A DNA stretch of 56,029 nt from Chitinophaga pinensis. Its GTDB lineage: Bacteria; Bacteroidota; Bacteroidia; Chitinophagales; Chitinophagaceae. Within the stretch, counting starts at the first letter, position 1; each line of letters starts with the position of its first letter. Position numbers and translations under genes: made by a program. Location of the stretch: positions 1-56,029 of the forward strand of contig CAMBDE010000005.1 in assembly GCA_945865295.1 (NCBI GenBank), in the 5' to 3' direction. Below the pieces are notes generated by a model. The model saw only the letters and a program-made list of their open reading frames with translations, made no database searches and was not told the origin of the DNA. Of this stretch, positions 1 through 7,362 are shown piece by piece.

Positions 1-59
1 CAGTATTATAATTAAGGTGCTTGATTATAATAAATAAGGTAAAATTGAAGTTGGTTTAT

Positions 60-407
60 TTAGAGCCTTAATTCCTTCGCAGGATCCCAAAATAATTTTT
101 CAAAGTCCAAGACGGTTTCGTTTTGGACTTTTATTTTTTCCTTAGCTAAGAGCTCCTCCATTGTCGTAGGCGTTTCAAAATGTGCTTTCCCGCTTAACAT
201 ACCATTGCGATTCACCACTCTGTGTGCGGGCACTTTTGGTTTTACACCATGAGAGGCATTCATGGCCCAGCCCACCATCCTTGAACTTCCTCCAGTGCCT
301 AAGTATTTTGCAATGGCTCCATAGCTTGTCACACGTCCCTTGGGAATTAAACGTACAACATCAAATACGTTTTGAAAAAAGTCTTGTGTCTTAGGCGTGT
401 ATTGCAT
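60..407 (-). CDS. alkyltransferase-like protein (MGMT fold, no acceptor cysteine)
   Basis: The 115-residue protein has the O6-methylguanine-DNA methyltransferase C-terminal fold, with the helix-turn-helix segment RVTSYGAIAKYLG (25-37) and the active-site loop VPAHRVVNRNG (59-69). In true methyltransferases the loop reads PCHRV; here Ala61 replaces the alkyl-accepting Cys. That is the hallmark of alkyltransferase-like (ATL) proteins, which bind O6-alkylguanine lesions, flip the base and hand the site to nucleotide excision repair instead of repairing it directly. There is no N-terminal MGMT domain. It is the last gene of a minus-strand group behind trmB and a DUF5522-type gene, 82 bp after the latter. 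Family call is firm; the non-catalytic role follows from the missing Cys. Confidence 0.9.
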   Translation of the reverse strand: MQYTPKTQDFFQNVFDVVRLIPKGRVTSYGAIAKYLGTGGSSRMVGWAMNASHGVKPKVPAHRVVNRNGMLSGKAHFETPTTMEELLAKEKIKVQNETVLDFEKLFWDPAKELRL

Positions 408-489
408 AAATAAAAGGAAACTAAATATACAAAATTTAAAGGGACGTAATTATAAACCAAGTAAATGAGATAAGAGCTAAGTTAATATT

Positions 490-732
490 TTACAAATGCT
501 TTTTAATATCTTCTGTATCAACTTGTTTTTCTGGATATGCTTCTGGTGCAGTTTTACTTGCTGCGGTTCTTATTAATTGTGCTCTTGTTTTAATTGGCTC
601 AGGTACCGCGTCATAATCAAATGGACAATGCTTACAAGCTTCACCACAGCAATAGCCTCTTCCCTCATGGTACGCGGCAGTAAATACCCATTTTCCTTTT
701 GGATCTATATAATAATGCACACCTTCAATCAT
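490..732 (-). CDS. DUF5522-type small cysteine-rich protein
   Basis: An 80-residue protein with a compact conserved core: the GVHYYIDPKGKWVFTAAYH stretch followed by YCCGEACKHCPF with Cys28, Cys29, Cys33 and Cys36. The pattern matches the small DUF5522 family, which has no assigned function; the four cysteines could bind a metal or Fe-S cluster, but that is inference. It starts 3 bp after the trmB stop, so the two are almost certainly co-transcribed, suggesting a link to tRNA or nucleic-acid metabolism. The C-terminal 35 residues are polar and poorly constrained. Confidence 0.8.
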   Translation of the reverse strand: MIEGVHYYIDPKGKWVFTAAYHEGRGYCCGEACKHCPFDYDAVPEPIKTRAQLIRTAASKTAPEAYPEKQVDTEDIKKHL

Positions 733-735
733 TTT

Positions 736-1515
736 TTAATCTTCTTTTTTTGCTCTTGCCGCTTCTGCTTCCATTCTAAGTAATTCACCTGCATCCATGG
801 GGATGTCTTTGACGGCTTCTTTTAAAACAGCATCTAGTTCCAAAGGCAGCTCTTTGTCAATATTAAACTGAATATAGTGAATCTTGTTACTCTGTGCGAT
901 ATCCAATCCCTCGTAGTATGTTTTAATTAAACAACGAGGATCGATGTTTTGTTCGGCGTATAAGTTGTCTGTTTTGTAGATTAGGTTTAAACCATACATT
1001 TCAATCACTTTTAGTGTGAAATTGTAGAGTAGGGGGCTATCTGTCTTTAGGTGCACAATACCATCCTTTTTTAGAAACTGTTGATAGAGTCTTAAAAATT
1101 TTGGATGGGTCAAACGCTTTTTTGCCTTAGACCATCTTAGTTGGGGATCGGGGAAAGTGATCCAAATTTCATCCACCTCGTCTTTGGCAAAATAGTTAGA
1201 GGTCAGTTCTATTTGTGAACGAACAAATGCCACATTTTTTAATCCATCCTTATTGGCAATACTGGCACCTTTCCAGATACGATTGCCTTTTAAATCTATT
1301 CCTATAAAATTTTCATTTGGAAACATACGGCCCAAGCCAACAGCATATTCTCCTCGGCCACAGGCAAGTTCTAAAACTAGAGGTGTATTTGAGCTTGTTC
1401 CATTTTTTAACACATCAAAAAAAGCAGCCCATTTCCCAGGCATATCCTGTGGAAATTCCAAGACATTGTTATATTCCTTAATAGCTGCAAACTTGATTAA
1501 TTTCTTCTGACCCAT
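736..1515 (-). CDS. trmB: tRNA (guanine-N7)-methyltransferase
   Basis: TrmB forms m7G at position 46 of the tRNA variable loop using S-adenosylmethionine. The 259-residue protein has the SAM-binding motif LELACGRGEYAVGLG (about 48-62), the acidic loop FIGIDLKGNRIWKG, and the family signature FPDPQLRWSKAKKRLTHPKF (about 121-140). The C-terminal extension EAEAARAKKED is polar and probably disordered. The ATG lies 4 bases after a perfect TATCTTTG -7 box, so the mRNA may have almost no leader. It leads a short minus-strand operon with the DUF5522-type gene and perhaps the ATL gene. The upstream neighbour (toxin-antitoxin) is divergent. Confidence 0.95.
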   Translation of the reverse strand: MGQKKLIKFAAIKEYNNVLEFPQDMPGKWAAFFDVLKNGTSSNTPLVLELACGRGEYAVGLGRMFPNENFIGIDLKGNRIWKGASIANKDGLKNVAFVRSQIELTSNYFAKDEVDEIWITFPDPQLRWSKAKKRLTHPKFLRLYQQFLKKDGIVHLKTDSPLLYNFTLKVIEMYGLNLIYKTDNLYAEQNIDPRCLIKTYYEGLDIAQSNKIHYIQFNIDKELPLELDAVLKEAVKDIPMDAGELLRMEAEAARAKKED

Positions 1516-1519
1516 GGCG

Positions 1520-1527
1520 CAAAGATA
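1520..1527 (-). promoter_or_regulatory. -7 promoter box of trmB
   Basis: Read on the minus strand this is TATCTTTG, a perfect match to the Bacteroidota -7 consensus TAnnTTTG. It is separated from the trmB ATG by only four bases (CGCC). The -33 element is weak; a TTAG lies about 23 bases upstream. The position implies transcription starting at or next to the A of ATG. Confidence 0.6.
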
Positions 1528-1584
1528 GTATTAGAAAGGCTTCTAAGATACTAATTGTTTTATTTATTTTTTTTCAAATAAATA

Positions 1585-1622
1585 ATTACACGTACATTTA
1601 TATAATAAAATACACGTGTAAT
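1585..1622. promoter_or_regulatory. probable autoregulatory operator of the toxin-antitoxin pair
   Basis: A perfect 9-bp inverted repeat, ATTACACGT (1585-1593) and ACGTGTAAT (1614-1622), flanks an A/T-only core and runs into the antitoxin ATG. The motif TACACGT is also repeated directly at 1587 and 1611, 24 bp apart, and the right-hand copy sits in its own palindrome TACACGTGTA. Antitoxins of VapB type commonly bind such paired palindromes to repress their own operon; binding here is inferred. Confidence 0.55.
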
Positions 1623-1887
1623 GAAAACAAAATTAACCCTTGTAATGGAAGATGAGGTGATCTATAATGCAAAAATTTATGCCAAGAATAAAGAGGAGAG
1701 TCTTTCTTCTTTGGTAGAAAACTATTTAAAAGCGGTTGCTGTTAATGGAAAATTTGAAAAAAATAAAACTAAAAAGTTACATCCTTCGATTGCTAAATTA
1801 AAAGGAATAATCAATCTTCCTAAGAATTTTAATTATAAAAAAGAACTTGGAAAAATATTACTTGAACGATATAATAAATTAAAATGA
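1621..1887 (+). CDS. DUF6364-type antitoxin
   Basis: An 88-residue basic protein beginning MKTKLTLVMEDEVIYNAKIYAKN followed by SLSSLVENYLKAV, the short beta-strand plus two helices expected of a ribbon-helix-helix DNA-binding antitoxin. The pattern matches the DUF6364 antitoxin family. The C-terminal half (KKLHPSIAKLKGIINLPKNF) is the likely toxin-binding tail. Its stop overlaps the start of the PIN-domain gene by 4 bases (ATGA), the usual arrangement of translationally coupled antitoxin and toxin. An inverted repeat reaching into the start codon is a likely operator. Codon use is more A/T-rich than the neighbours, consistent with mobile ancestry. Confidence 0.85.
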   Translation: MKTKLTLVMEDEVIYNAKIYAKNKEESLSSLVENYLKAVAVNGKFEKNKTKKLHPSIAKLKGIINLPKNFNYKKELGKILLERYNKLK

Positions 1888-2306
1888 AAAATATTTTTAT
1901 AGATACGGATGTGATTATAGACTTTCTTGGAAATAGAGCAAGTTTTTCGAATGCAGCAACTGAACTTTTTGATTTATACGCTCATAACAATAAAAAACCT
2001 TTTATTTCTGCAAATTCGTACACGAATGTGTATTATTTATTAAACAAGCTGATTAAATCTCCTAAAATTGTCATTTCACATTTGACTACTTTATATGATA
2101 TAACAGAACTATTAGAGGTTAATAGTAATATCATAAATCAATCTATACATTCTGAATTTTCTGATTTTGAAGACGCAGTACAGTATTATGTTGCGTTGTC
2201 TAATAAAAAAATAGATTTAATTGTAAGTCGGGATAAAAAAGGGTTTAAAAAAAGCGCTATCCCTGTTTTTGATGTCGAACAAGCACTTAAGATTTGTAGA
2301 CAATAA
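1884..2306 (+). CDS. PIN-domain toxin (VapC-like)
   Basis: A 140-residue PIN-domain ribonuclease. The N-terminal strand FIDTDVIIDFL supplies Asp7 with Asp9 and Asp13 nearby. The central SDFEDAVQY segment supplies acidic residues 94-97, and SRDKKGF supplies Asp117. Together these form the Mg2+-binding acidic cluster of VapC-type toxins, which cut tRNA or rRNA when released from the antitoxin. Length is normal for the family, with no sign of truncation. It is translated directly after the antitoxin by a 4-base overlap. It converges on the flavoenzyme gene, whose stop is only 2 bases away, so no separate terminator fits between them. Confidence 0.88.
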   Translation: MKNIFIDTDVIIDFLGNRASFSNAATELFDLYAHNNKKPFISANSYTNVYYLLNKLIKSPKIVISHLTTLYDITELLEVNSNIINQSIHSEFSDFEDAVQYYVALSNKKIDLIVSRDKKGFKKSAIPVFDVEQALKICRQ

Positions 2307-2308
2307 AC

Positions 2309-3526
2309 TTATCCCTTCATTAATTTTAATGCTTTCTTAGCCACGATGGGCGCAATCGCTACACCCATGCCACTCATACGCACTGCACAGTATACATTGG
2401 GTTGCACTTGTTCAATGATTGGTTTTTTGATTGAACCTATGCCCATTGTACCACTCCACCTAAGCTCTATTATTGGTTTTTTTGATCCCTTAGGTAGGAT
2501 ACGTTGCATCATAAAATCCTCTAACACTTTTTGTATTGTAGCAGAAGTCTCCAATGAATACGTTTTTTCGTTTTTAAAATCTGCATTTCTTGCGCCTCCT
2601 AATAACAAACGATTACCTAGGTTTCTGAAATAATAATAGCCTTCATCAAAGTGGAAGCATCCTTTGAATTTTAAATTTTTAATAGGTTCTGTGACAAAGA
2701 CCTGTCCTCTTGCTGGCACCACATCTAAACCAGGGATGAGTTGTTTTGCAAACCCGTTGGTACACACTAAAAATTGTTTGGTCTCCAAAGGCGCTTCTAA
2801 ATTTGTAGTGATGGTTACACCTTTTTTATGACTTTTAAATTTTTGAACCTCGGTACCGAATAGAATTTGCACTCCTTTTGCTTGCACTGCTTTTTGCAAT
2901 GCCAATACCAATTTTGCGGAATTTAATTGGCCTTCTAATTGATTAAATGCCAATGCCTCGATACCTTGGAATCCTAACTTTTGAATGTCCTTACTTGCAT
3001 TGGTATAAATAGGTAAGTATTTCCCATTCTTCTTTGGCGTCTTTAATGCAGGTGCCAATATTTTATTTAAATAAGCTATATCCGACTCTAATTTTGAAAT
3101 ATCATACAACTCAGCGTTAGTCCCTTTATTAATTTTACTTGCTTTTCCTTTTGTACTCTTGACTGTTTTTTTCCCTTCAAATAATTCATAACCACCCCAT
3201 TGATTGTATTCAATCTCTTTTGCTTTAAACACTTCTTGTATTCTTTGTAGTCCATCATAGCGCATCTTAACTGTCTCCAACATTGCAGCTTCTCCCATTA
3301 ATTGAATATCTGACATCAGTTCGGAGACACTTCCAAAACAAGAGAATCCTGCATTGCGTGTGCTTGCCCCAGATGGGATCGTGCCGCGTTCTAGGATCGT
3401 GATTTGCAATTTTGGGTTTTGATGGATGGCTTCATAAGCAGTCCACAATCCAACAAAACCACAACCTACAATCACCAAGTCCTTGGGTGCAAAATAGGTA
3501 GACTGTTCCCATACAGATATTGCCAT
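2309..3526 (-). CDS. FAD-dependent oxidoreductase (DAO family)
   Basis: From ATG 3526 the protein is 405 residues; a TTG nine bases further upstream is possible but adds only MNV. The dinucleotide-binding motif is LVIVGCGFVGLW (Gly21, Gly23, Gly26), followed by ILERGTIPSGASTRNAGF, typical of the D-amino-acid/glycine oxidase-type DAO fold with the FAD-contacting S-A/S-x-R-N segment. Near the C-terminus LRWSGTMGIG and CAVRMSGMGVAIAP form the second FAD-binding region. These enzymes oxidise amine substrates (amino acids, gamma-glutamylputrescine, sarcosine); the substrate here cannot be read from the sequence. It appears monocistronic, convergent with the toxin gene. Confidence 0.8.
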   Translation of the reverse strand: MAISVWEQSTYFAPKDLVIVGCGFVGLWTAYEAIHQNPKLQITILERGTIPSGASTRNAGFSCFGSVSELMSDIQLMGEAAMLETVKMRYDGLQRIQEVFKAKEIEYNQWGGYELFEGKKTVKSTKGKASKINKGTNAELYDISKLESDIAYLNKILAPALKTPKKNGKYLPIYTNASKDIQKLGFQGIEALAFNQLEGQLNSAKLVLALQKAVQAKGVQILFGTEVQKFKSHKKGVTITTNLEAPLETKQFLVCTNGFAKQLIPGLDVVPARGQVFVTEPIKNLKFKGCFHFDEGYYYFRNLGNRLLLGGARNADFKNEKTYSLETSATIQKVLEDFMMQRILPKGSKKPIIELRWSGTMGIGSIKKPIIEQVQPNVYCAVRMSGMGVAIAPIVAKKALKLMKG

Positions 3527-3632
3527 AACATTCAATTTGAAGTCTAAGTTCCAACTTATTTGTCATATTTAGATAGGTTACACGCTTTCGTTCACTTTTT
3601 ACAAACCTTACTACTTTTACTAGTGTATAAAA

Positions 3633-3656
3633 AAACCGCCCCATTTGGGGCGGTTT
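3633..3656 (-). terminator. rho-independent terminator of the TonB-dependent receptor gene
   Basis: A perfect 10-bp stem, AAACCGCCCC / GGGGCGGTTT, with a 4-base loop (ATTT). Read on the minus strand it is followed by a run of T residues, so it ends leftward transcripts from the receptor gene that stops at 3733. Confidence 0.85.
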
Positions 3657-3690
3657 AAAGAACTTATTTTTAAGAATTAGTTCAAGTTAA

Positions 3691-3720
3691 TCATTGAAGT
3701 ATAAAACTATACTTTAATGA
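3691..3720. repeat. 13-bp inverted repeat behind the receptor gene
   Basis: TCATTGAAGTATA (3691-3703) and TATACTTTAATGA (3708-3720) pair over 13 bp with one G-T wobble around an AAAC loop. It lies 12 bp past the receptor stop and 34 bp before the GC-rich terminator, giving two stacked hairpins. The A/T-rich stem is more likely an mRNA 3'-end stabiliser than a second terminator; this is inference. Confidence 0.6.
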
Positions 3721-3732
3721 TTCGGACTAATC

Positions 3733-6700
3733 TTATTTTCCAAAGATATAACGAATACCTAATTGAGCTGACCATACTTCAAATACAGATGCATTTTTGC
3801 TTAAGGTATTTTTGATTAAACCAGTTGTACCATCAGCAAATTTCTCTGTAGCCAATCTATAAGTAGGTTGATTGTTCACAAGAGTAGGTTGGAATGCTAA
3901 GATTTGTGGGTTCGTTGCTCTTTGAGATACACCCCAATTATCGTTCAACATGTTTCCAAAGTTTAAGATATCCGCTCTAATTTGTAAAGTGTTGCGCTTA
4001 CCTTTTACATTTACAAAAATATCTTGTACAATTGACAAATCAAAACGGTGTAACATTGGAATAAATGATGCATTTCTTTCAGCATATTGACCACGACGTG
4101 TTTTTAAATAATCGTCTTGGTTGATATAATTCCAGAAAGCAGCTTGTTGCTCTACTTCAGAATAAACTCTCGTTCCTACAGTCAAAGGAACAAACTTGAT
4201 ATCTTGGAAATTCTTAGGTATAAAAATTAATTCATTATTAGGCACCATATCGCCGTTCATATCACCACTAATAGTGTATGTGTAAGGGTTACCTTGGTTA
4301 CCAATATAACCTAATGTGAACGAAGTGGCACCACCACCTTTTTTACCATACTCTAATCTATATCCTAATACACCCACTAAGCGGTTTGGAGAAACAAAAT
4401 CTGAATTTGATAATGATAAATCGTTGTTACCATTGATTGATCTTGCACCTGTCCAGCTACCTGATGCAATTGAACCTGCGCTCATAAAGTCTTTTGCATT
4501 AGAGGTAGTCCAAGCAAAAGATCCAAATAAACCTTTATTATATGGTAATTCTAATTTCAAAGTCAAAGACTTAAAGTAGGCACCATCTTTATTTGTTAGA
4601 ACTACAGCACTAGAAACACTATCTCTAACTCTTACTCCTGCATTTGATCTAGCAAATTGATTTCTTGTATCTACCCCTGCAAAGTTTCCAGTAGGCATGT
4701 CTAAGTTCGCATTATAGTAATGTACTGCGTTTAAATTATTATTGTAAATACCTTCGATCGTTCCAATTAAACCAAAAGGTAGTTTTTGGTCTATCGCAAT
4801 ATTTGTTTTCCAAACTTGTGGGAACTTATAATTATTATCTGTAAATGCTAACTCAATTGTAGAAGGTAAAGTTGGCGTTGAAGGGATATAGTATTGTCCA
4901 GGATTCGCAGTAAAACCATACTTAGTAGTGCCTTTGTTATCACTATCAATATAACCAGTTAACACCCCATTATTACCCACTTGGTTTGAGATAAACACAT
5001 ATGGAGGACGACCAGTGAATACACCAGTACCACCTCTTAATTGCGTTTGCTTATTACCAAATACATCTATGTTGAAACCAAATCTTGGCTCCCATAAAAT
5101 TTGAGATGTTGGCATGATTGCTGTATTCAAACGCTCTCCTTTAGCAAAAGTCATAGCAGAAACTGCCTTGTTCTCTAAAGAAGTTGGTTCGATATCAATG
5201 ATTGCTGCTCTTAAACCAAATGTGAATTTCATATTCTTAGAAGCTTGAAACTCATCTTGACCATATACATCTAAACGTGTTGTTTTTAACACTTGCATTG
5301 GATCAACTGCACCTGGTAAAGCAGAGTATCTGTACTGAAAACTTACTGGCAAATTTGTAACAGAAGGTTTTCCACCATTTGCTATACTTTCATTCGCTGC
5401 AGCATAGAAGCTTGCTAATGAACTAAAAATGTAAACGCCATTAGAAGCTGGGAAGAATAAGTTGTTAGATTGGTATTTTTCAAAATTCACTCCACCTGTT
5501 AAAGTATGCTTACCAGCGTATTTTGTAATGTTATCTGTAATATGAAAAGTATTGTAATCTAATTTGTTACCTGGTGTAAATGGATCAAAACCTACAGAAG
5601 CGTAAGTCGTTGTCCCGCTTCTAATATCAATTGTCGGGAACAATGAACTTCTGTATTTTCTATCTTCAATTTGCTTATCATAACCCACAATCAAAGAATT
5701 GTGTAAAGTGTTAGATAACTTACTGTTTAATTCCAATACATAAGAACGGGTATTATCCATAATGATATAACCACTATTTGCAAATGCCATAGACAATGCA
5801 GATTGTGTTCTGTTACCAGCACCTGCTGAACTAGAGTTAGAAACATTGATTTCAGCTTCTGAATCGTGTTGTACATAACGCGCTGTTAATTTATGCTTGT
5901 CGTTGATGTTCCAATCTAATCTTACCAAGAATTTCTCACTCTTGTTGGTATTAGAATAACCTTCCCAAGCACCAGTCGTGTAACCAAACTTATCTTTCAT
6001 GAAGTTAGATAAGGTATCCATATCGGCATAAGTTGTTCTACTGATTTGGGTACCTGTTGCTTTTGGAGAACCTGTAGAAAACCAAGTGGTACCTGGTTCT
6101 GTACGCTCTAATGTTTCATAGTTACCAAAGATGAATAATTTGTTTTTGATGATTGGTGCTCCAAGACGGAAACCACTTACTTTCTCATCAAACTTAGAAG
6201 CGACTACTGGAACACCAGCAGCTTTGTTACCTAAGTATCTTGAGCTATTATCTCTTTGTGTTTGATAATATGAACCTTCAATATCATTTGTACCAGATCT
6301 AGTTACTGCGTTGATACCAGCACCAGTGAAACCGCTCTGACGAATATCGTAAGGCGCGATGTTCACTTGTAATTGCTCTAAGGCATCCAATGAAATGGCA
6401 GATGCACCTGTTCTACCACCTGCTTGTGCTGAATTACCTAAACCAAAACTATTATTGAACTGAGAACCGTCAATTGTAAAGTTGTTTAAACGAGCATCTT
6501 GCGCGCCAAATGAACTTCCATTTCCGTTGGCATTGTACTTTGTAATACCATCGATTGTTCTTGCTCCTGCAATTGGAATATTTTGCAAGTCTCTTCTGGT
6601 GAATTGTTGAGAAGCACCAGTTCTTTCTTTAGAGAATAAGCCATTTCTATTGCTAGAAACAACCACTTCTGCTAAGTTTGAACCAGTTGCTAATAAAACA

Positions 6701-7011
6701 AAATCAATATTGCTAGCCACACCTAAGTTGGTGCTTAAATCAGCTACTTGATTGTTTTTATAACCTACATAACTTGCAGTTACGGTAAAGGGTCCACCAA
6801 CTCTTACTGCTGGGAACACGTAGGCGCCTGTTTTGTTAGTTACTGTTTTGTAGGTTGTACCTGTTGGCACGTGTGTTGCAACAATGGATGCACCTACCAT
6901 GACTTCCTTCTTCTCATTTACAACAACACCAGAAATAGATGAAGTGGTAATTTGAGCGAAACTGATGATGCTCATCATGCAGCTTGTTAAAAACAAGATT
7001 GTTTTTTTCAT
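3733..7011 (-). CDS. Oar-like TonB-dependent outer-membrane receptor
   Basis: A 1092-residue outer-membrane protein. A signal peptide (MKKTILFLTSCMMSIISFAQ) precedes a carboxypeptidase-regulatory-like beta-sandwich domain (about 22-110: SGVVVNEKKEVMVGASIVA, GAYVFPAVRVGGPFTV). A plug domain follows (FTRRDLQNIPIAGARTIDG, then ARLNNFTIDGSQFNNSFGLG), then a long barrel rich in alternating aromatic residues, ending QLGIRYIFGK. The order and the GFTGAGINAVTRSGTNDIEGS stretch fit the Oar-like/CarboxypepD_reg TonB-dependent family. No SusD-like lipoprotein is adjacent, so it is a solo receptor and its ligand is unknown. It is monocistronic, with a candidate -7 box 90 bp upstream and a strong terminator downstream. 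Confidence 0.88.
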   Translation of the reverse strand: MKKTILFLTSCMMSIISFAQITTSSISGVVVNEKKEVMVGASIVATHVPTGTTYKTVTNKTGAYVFPAVRVGGPFTVTASYVGYKNNQVADLSTNLGVASNIDFVLLATGSNLAEVVVSSNRNGLFSKERTGASQQFTRRDLQNIPIAGARTIDGITKYNANGNGSSFGAQDARLNNFTIDGSQFNNSFGLGNSAQAGGRTGASAISLDALEQLQVNIAPYDIRQSGFTGAGINAVTRSGTNDIEGSYYQTQRDNSSRYLGNKAAGVPVVASKFDEKVSGFRLGAPIIKNKLFIFGNYETLERTEPGTTWFSTGSPKATGTQISRTTYADMDTLSNFMKDKFGYTTGAWEGYSNTNKSEKFLVRLDWNINDKHKLTARYVQHDSEAEINVSNSSSAGAGNRTQSALSMAFANSGYIIMDNTRSYVLELNSKLSNTLHNSLIVGYDKQIEDRKYRSSLFPTIDIRSGTTTYASVGFDPFTPGNKLDYNTFHITDNITKYAGKHTLTGGVNFEKYQSNNLFFPASNGVYIFSSLASFYAAANESIANGGKPSVTNLPVSFQYRYSALPGAVDPMQVLKTTRLDVYGQDEFQASKNMKFTFGLRAAIIDIEPTSLENKAVSAMTFAKGERLNTAIMPTSQILWEPRFGFNIDVFGNKQTQLRGGTGVFTGRPPYVFISNQVGNNGVLTGYIDSDNKGTTKYGFTANPGQYYIPSTPTLPSTIELAFTDNNYKFPQVWKTNIAIDQKLPFGLIGTIEGIYNNNLNAVHYYNANLDMPTGNFAGVDTRNQFARSNAGVRVRDSVSSAVVLTNKDGAYFKSLTLKLELPYNKGLFGSFAWTTSNAKDFMSAGSIASGSWTGARSINGNNDLSLSNSDFVSPNRLVGVLGYRLEYGKKGGGATSFTLGYIGNQGNPYTYTISGDMNGDMVPNNELIFIPKNFQDIKFVPLTVGTRVYSEVEQQAAFWNYINQDDYLKTRRGQYAERNASFIPMLHRFDLSIVQDIFVNVKGKRNTLQIRADILNFGNMLNDNWGVSQRATNPQILAFQPTLVNNQPTYRLATEKFADGTTGLIKNTLSKNASVFEVWSAQLGIRYIFGK

Positions 7012-7100
7012 TTGTTTTGATTTGATTTCGAAATGCGTACTTAATATAATTGCATTGTAACAATTATTGGATTTGCCAATATCTTGTTAAAAAGCATCCG

Positions 7101-7108
7101 CAAAACTA
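7101..7108 (-). promoter_or_regulatory. candidate -7 box of the TonB-dependent receptor
   Basis: On the minus strand TAGTTTTG, a perfect TAnnTTTG, lies 89 bases before the receptor ATG. No clear TTTG is found 17-23 bases further upstream. The rest of the 351-bp gap 7012-7362 is A/T-rich, holds no ORF of note, and shows no convincing promoter for the GH32 gene. Confidence 0.4.
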
Positions 7109-7362
7109 AATCGAATCAATAAGCTTTGATGTCCTTAAACACCCAAATGGCAAGAATTAATACTAAATTAATATATCATAATTGTATACATAAACACCTG
7201 CTTATACTTTCCCTCTTTTTCATTAAAAAATTTCATAATTTGTTAATATTTCAAATATATTCGTGTCCTTAGTTGAAATAGATCCAGAGTAATACAAGTT
7301 TTATTGTTTTTGTTTCCCTGATCATTTTAACCTTTAGAGTTGTTTAATTTTAAATATATAGT

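Noticed and set aside
60..407. Active O6-methylguanine-DNA methyltransferase (ogt)
   Set aside because: The acceptor Cys is Ala61 and no cysteine is present in the protein.
1621..2306. Genomic island boundary around the toxin-antitoxin pair
   Set aside because: No integrase, tRNA site or flanking direct repeat was found; only the A/T-rich codon use is suggestive.
3432..3644. 70-codon minus-strand frame at the start of the DAO-type gene
   Set aside because: It overlaps the DAO gene in another frame and runs into the terminator; no protein-like signature.
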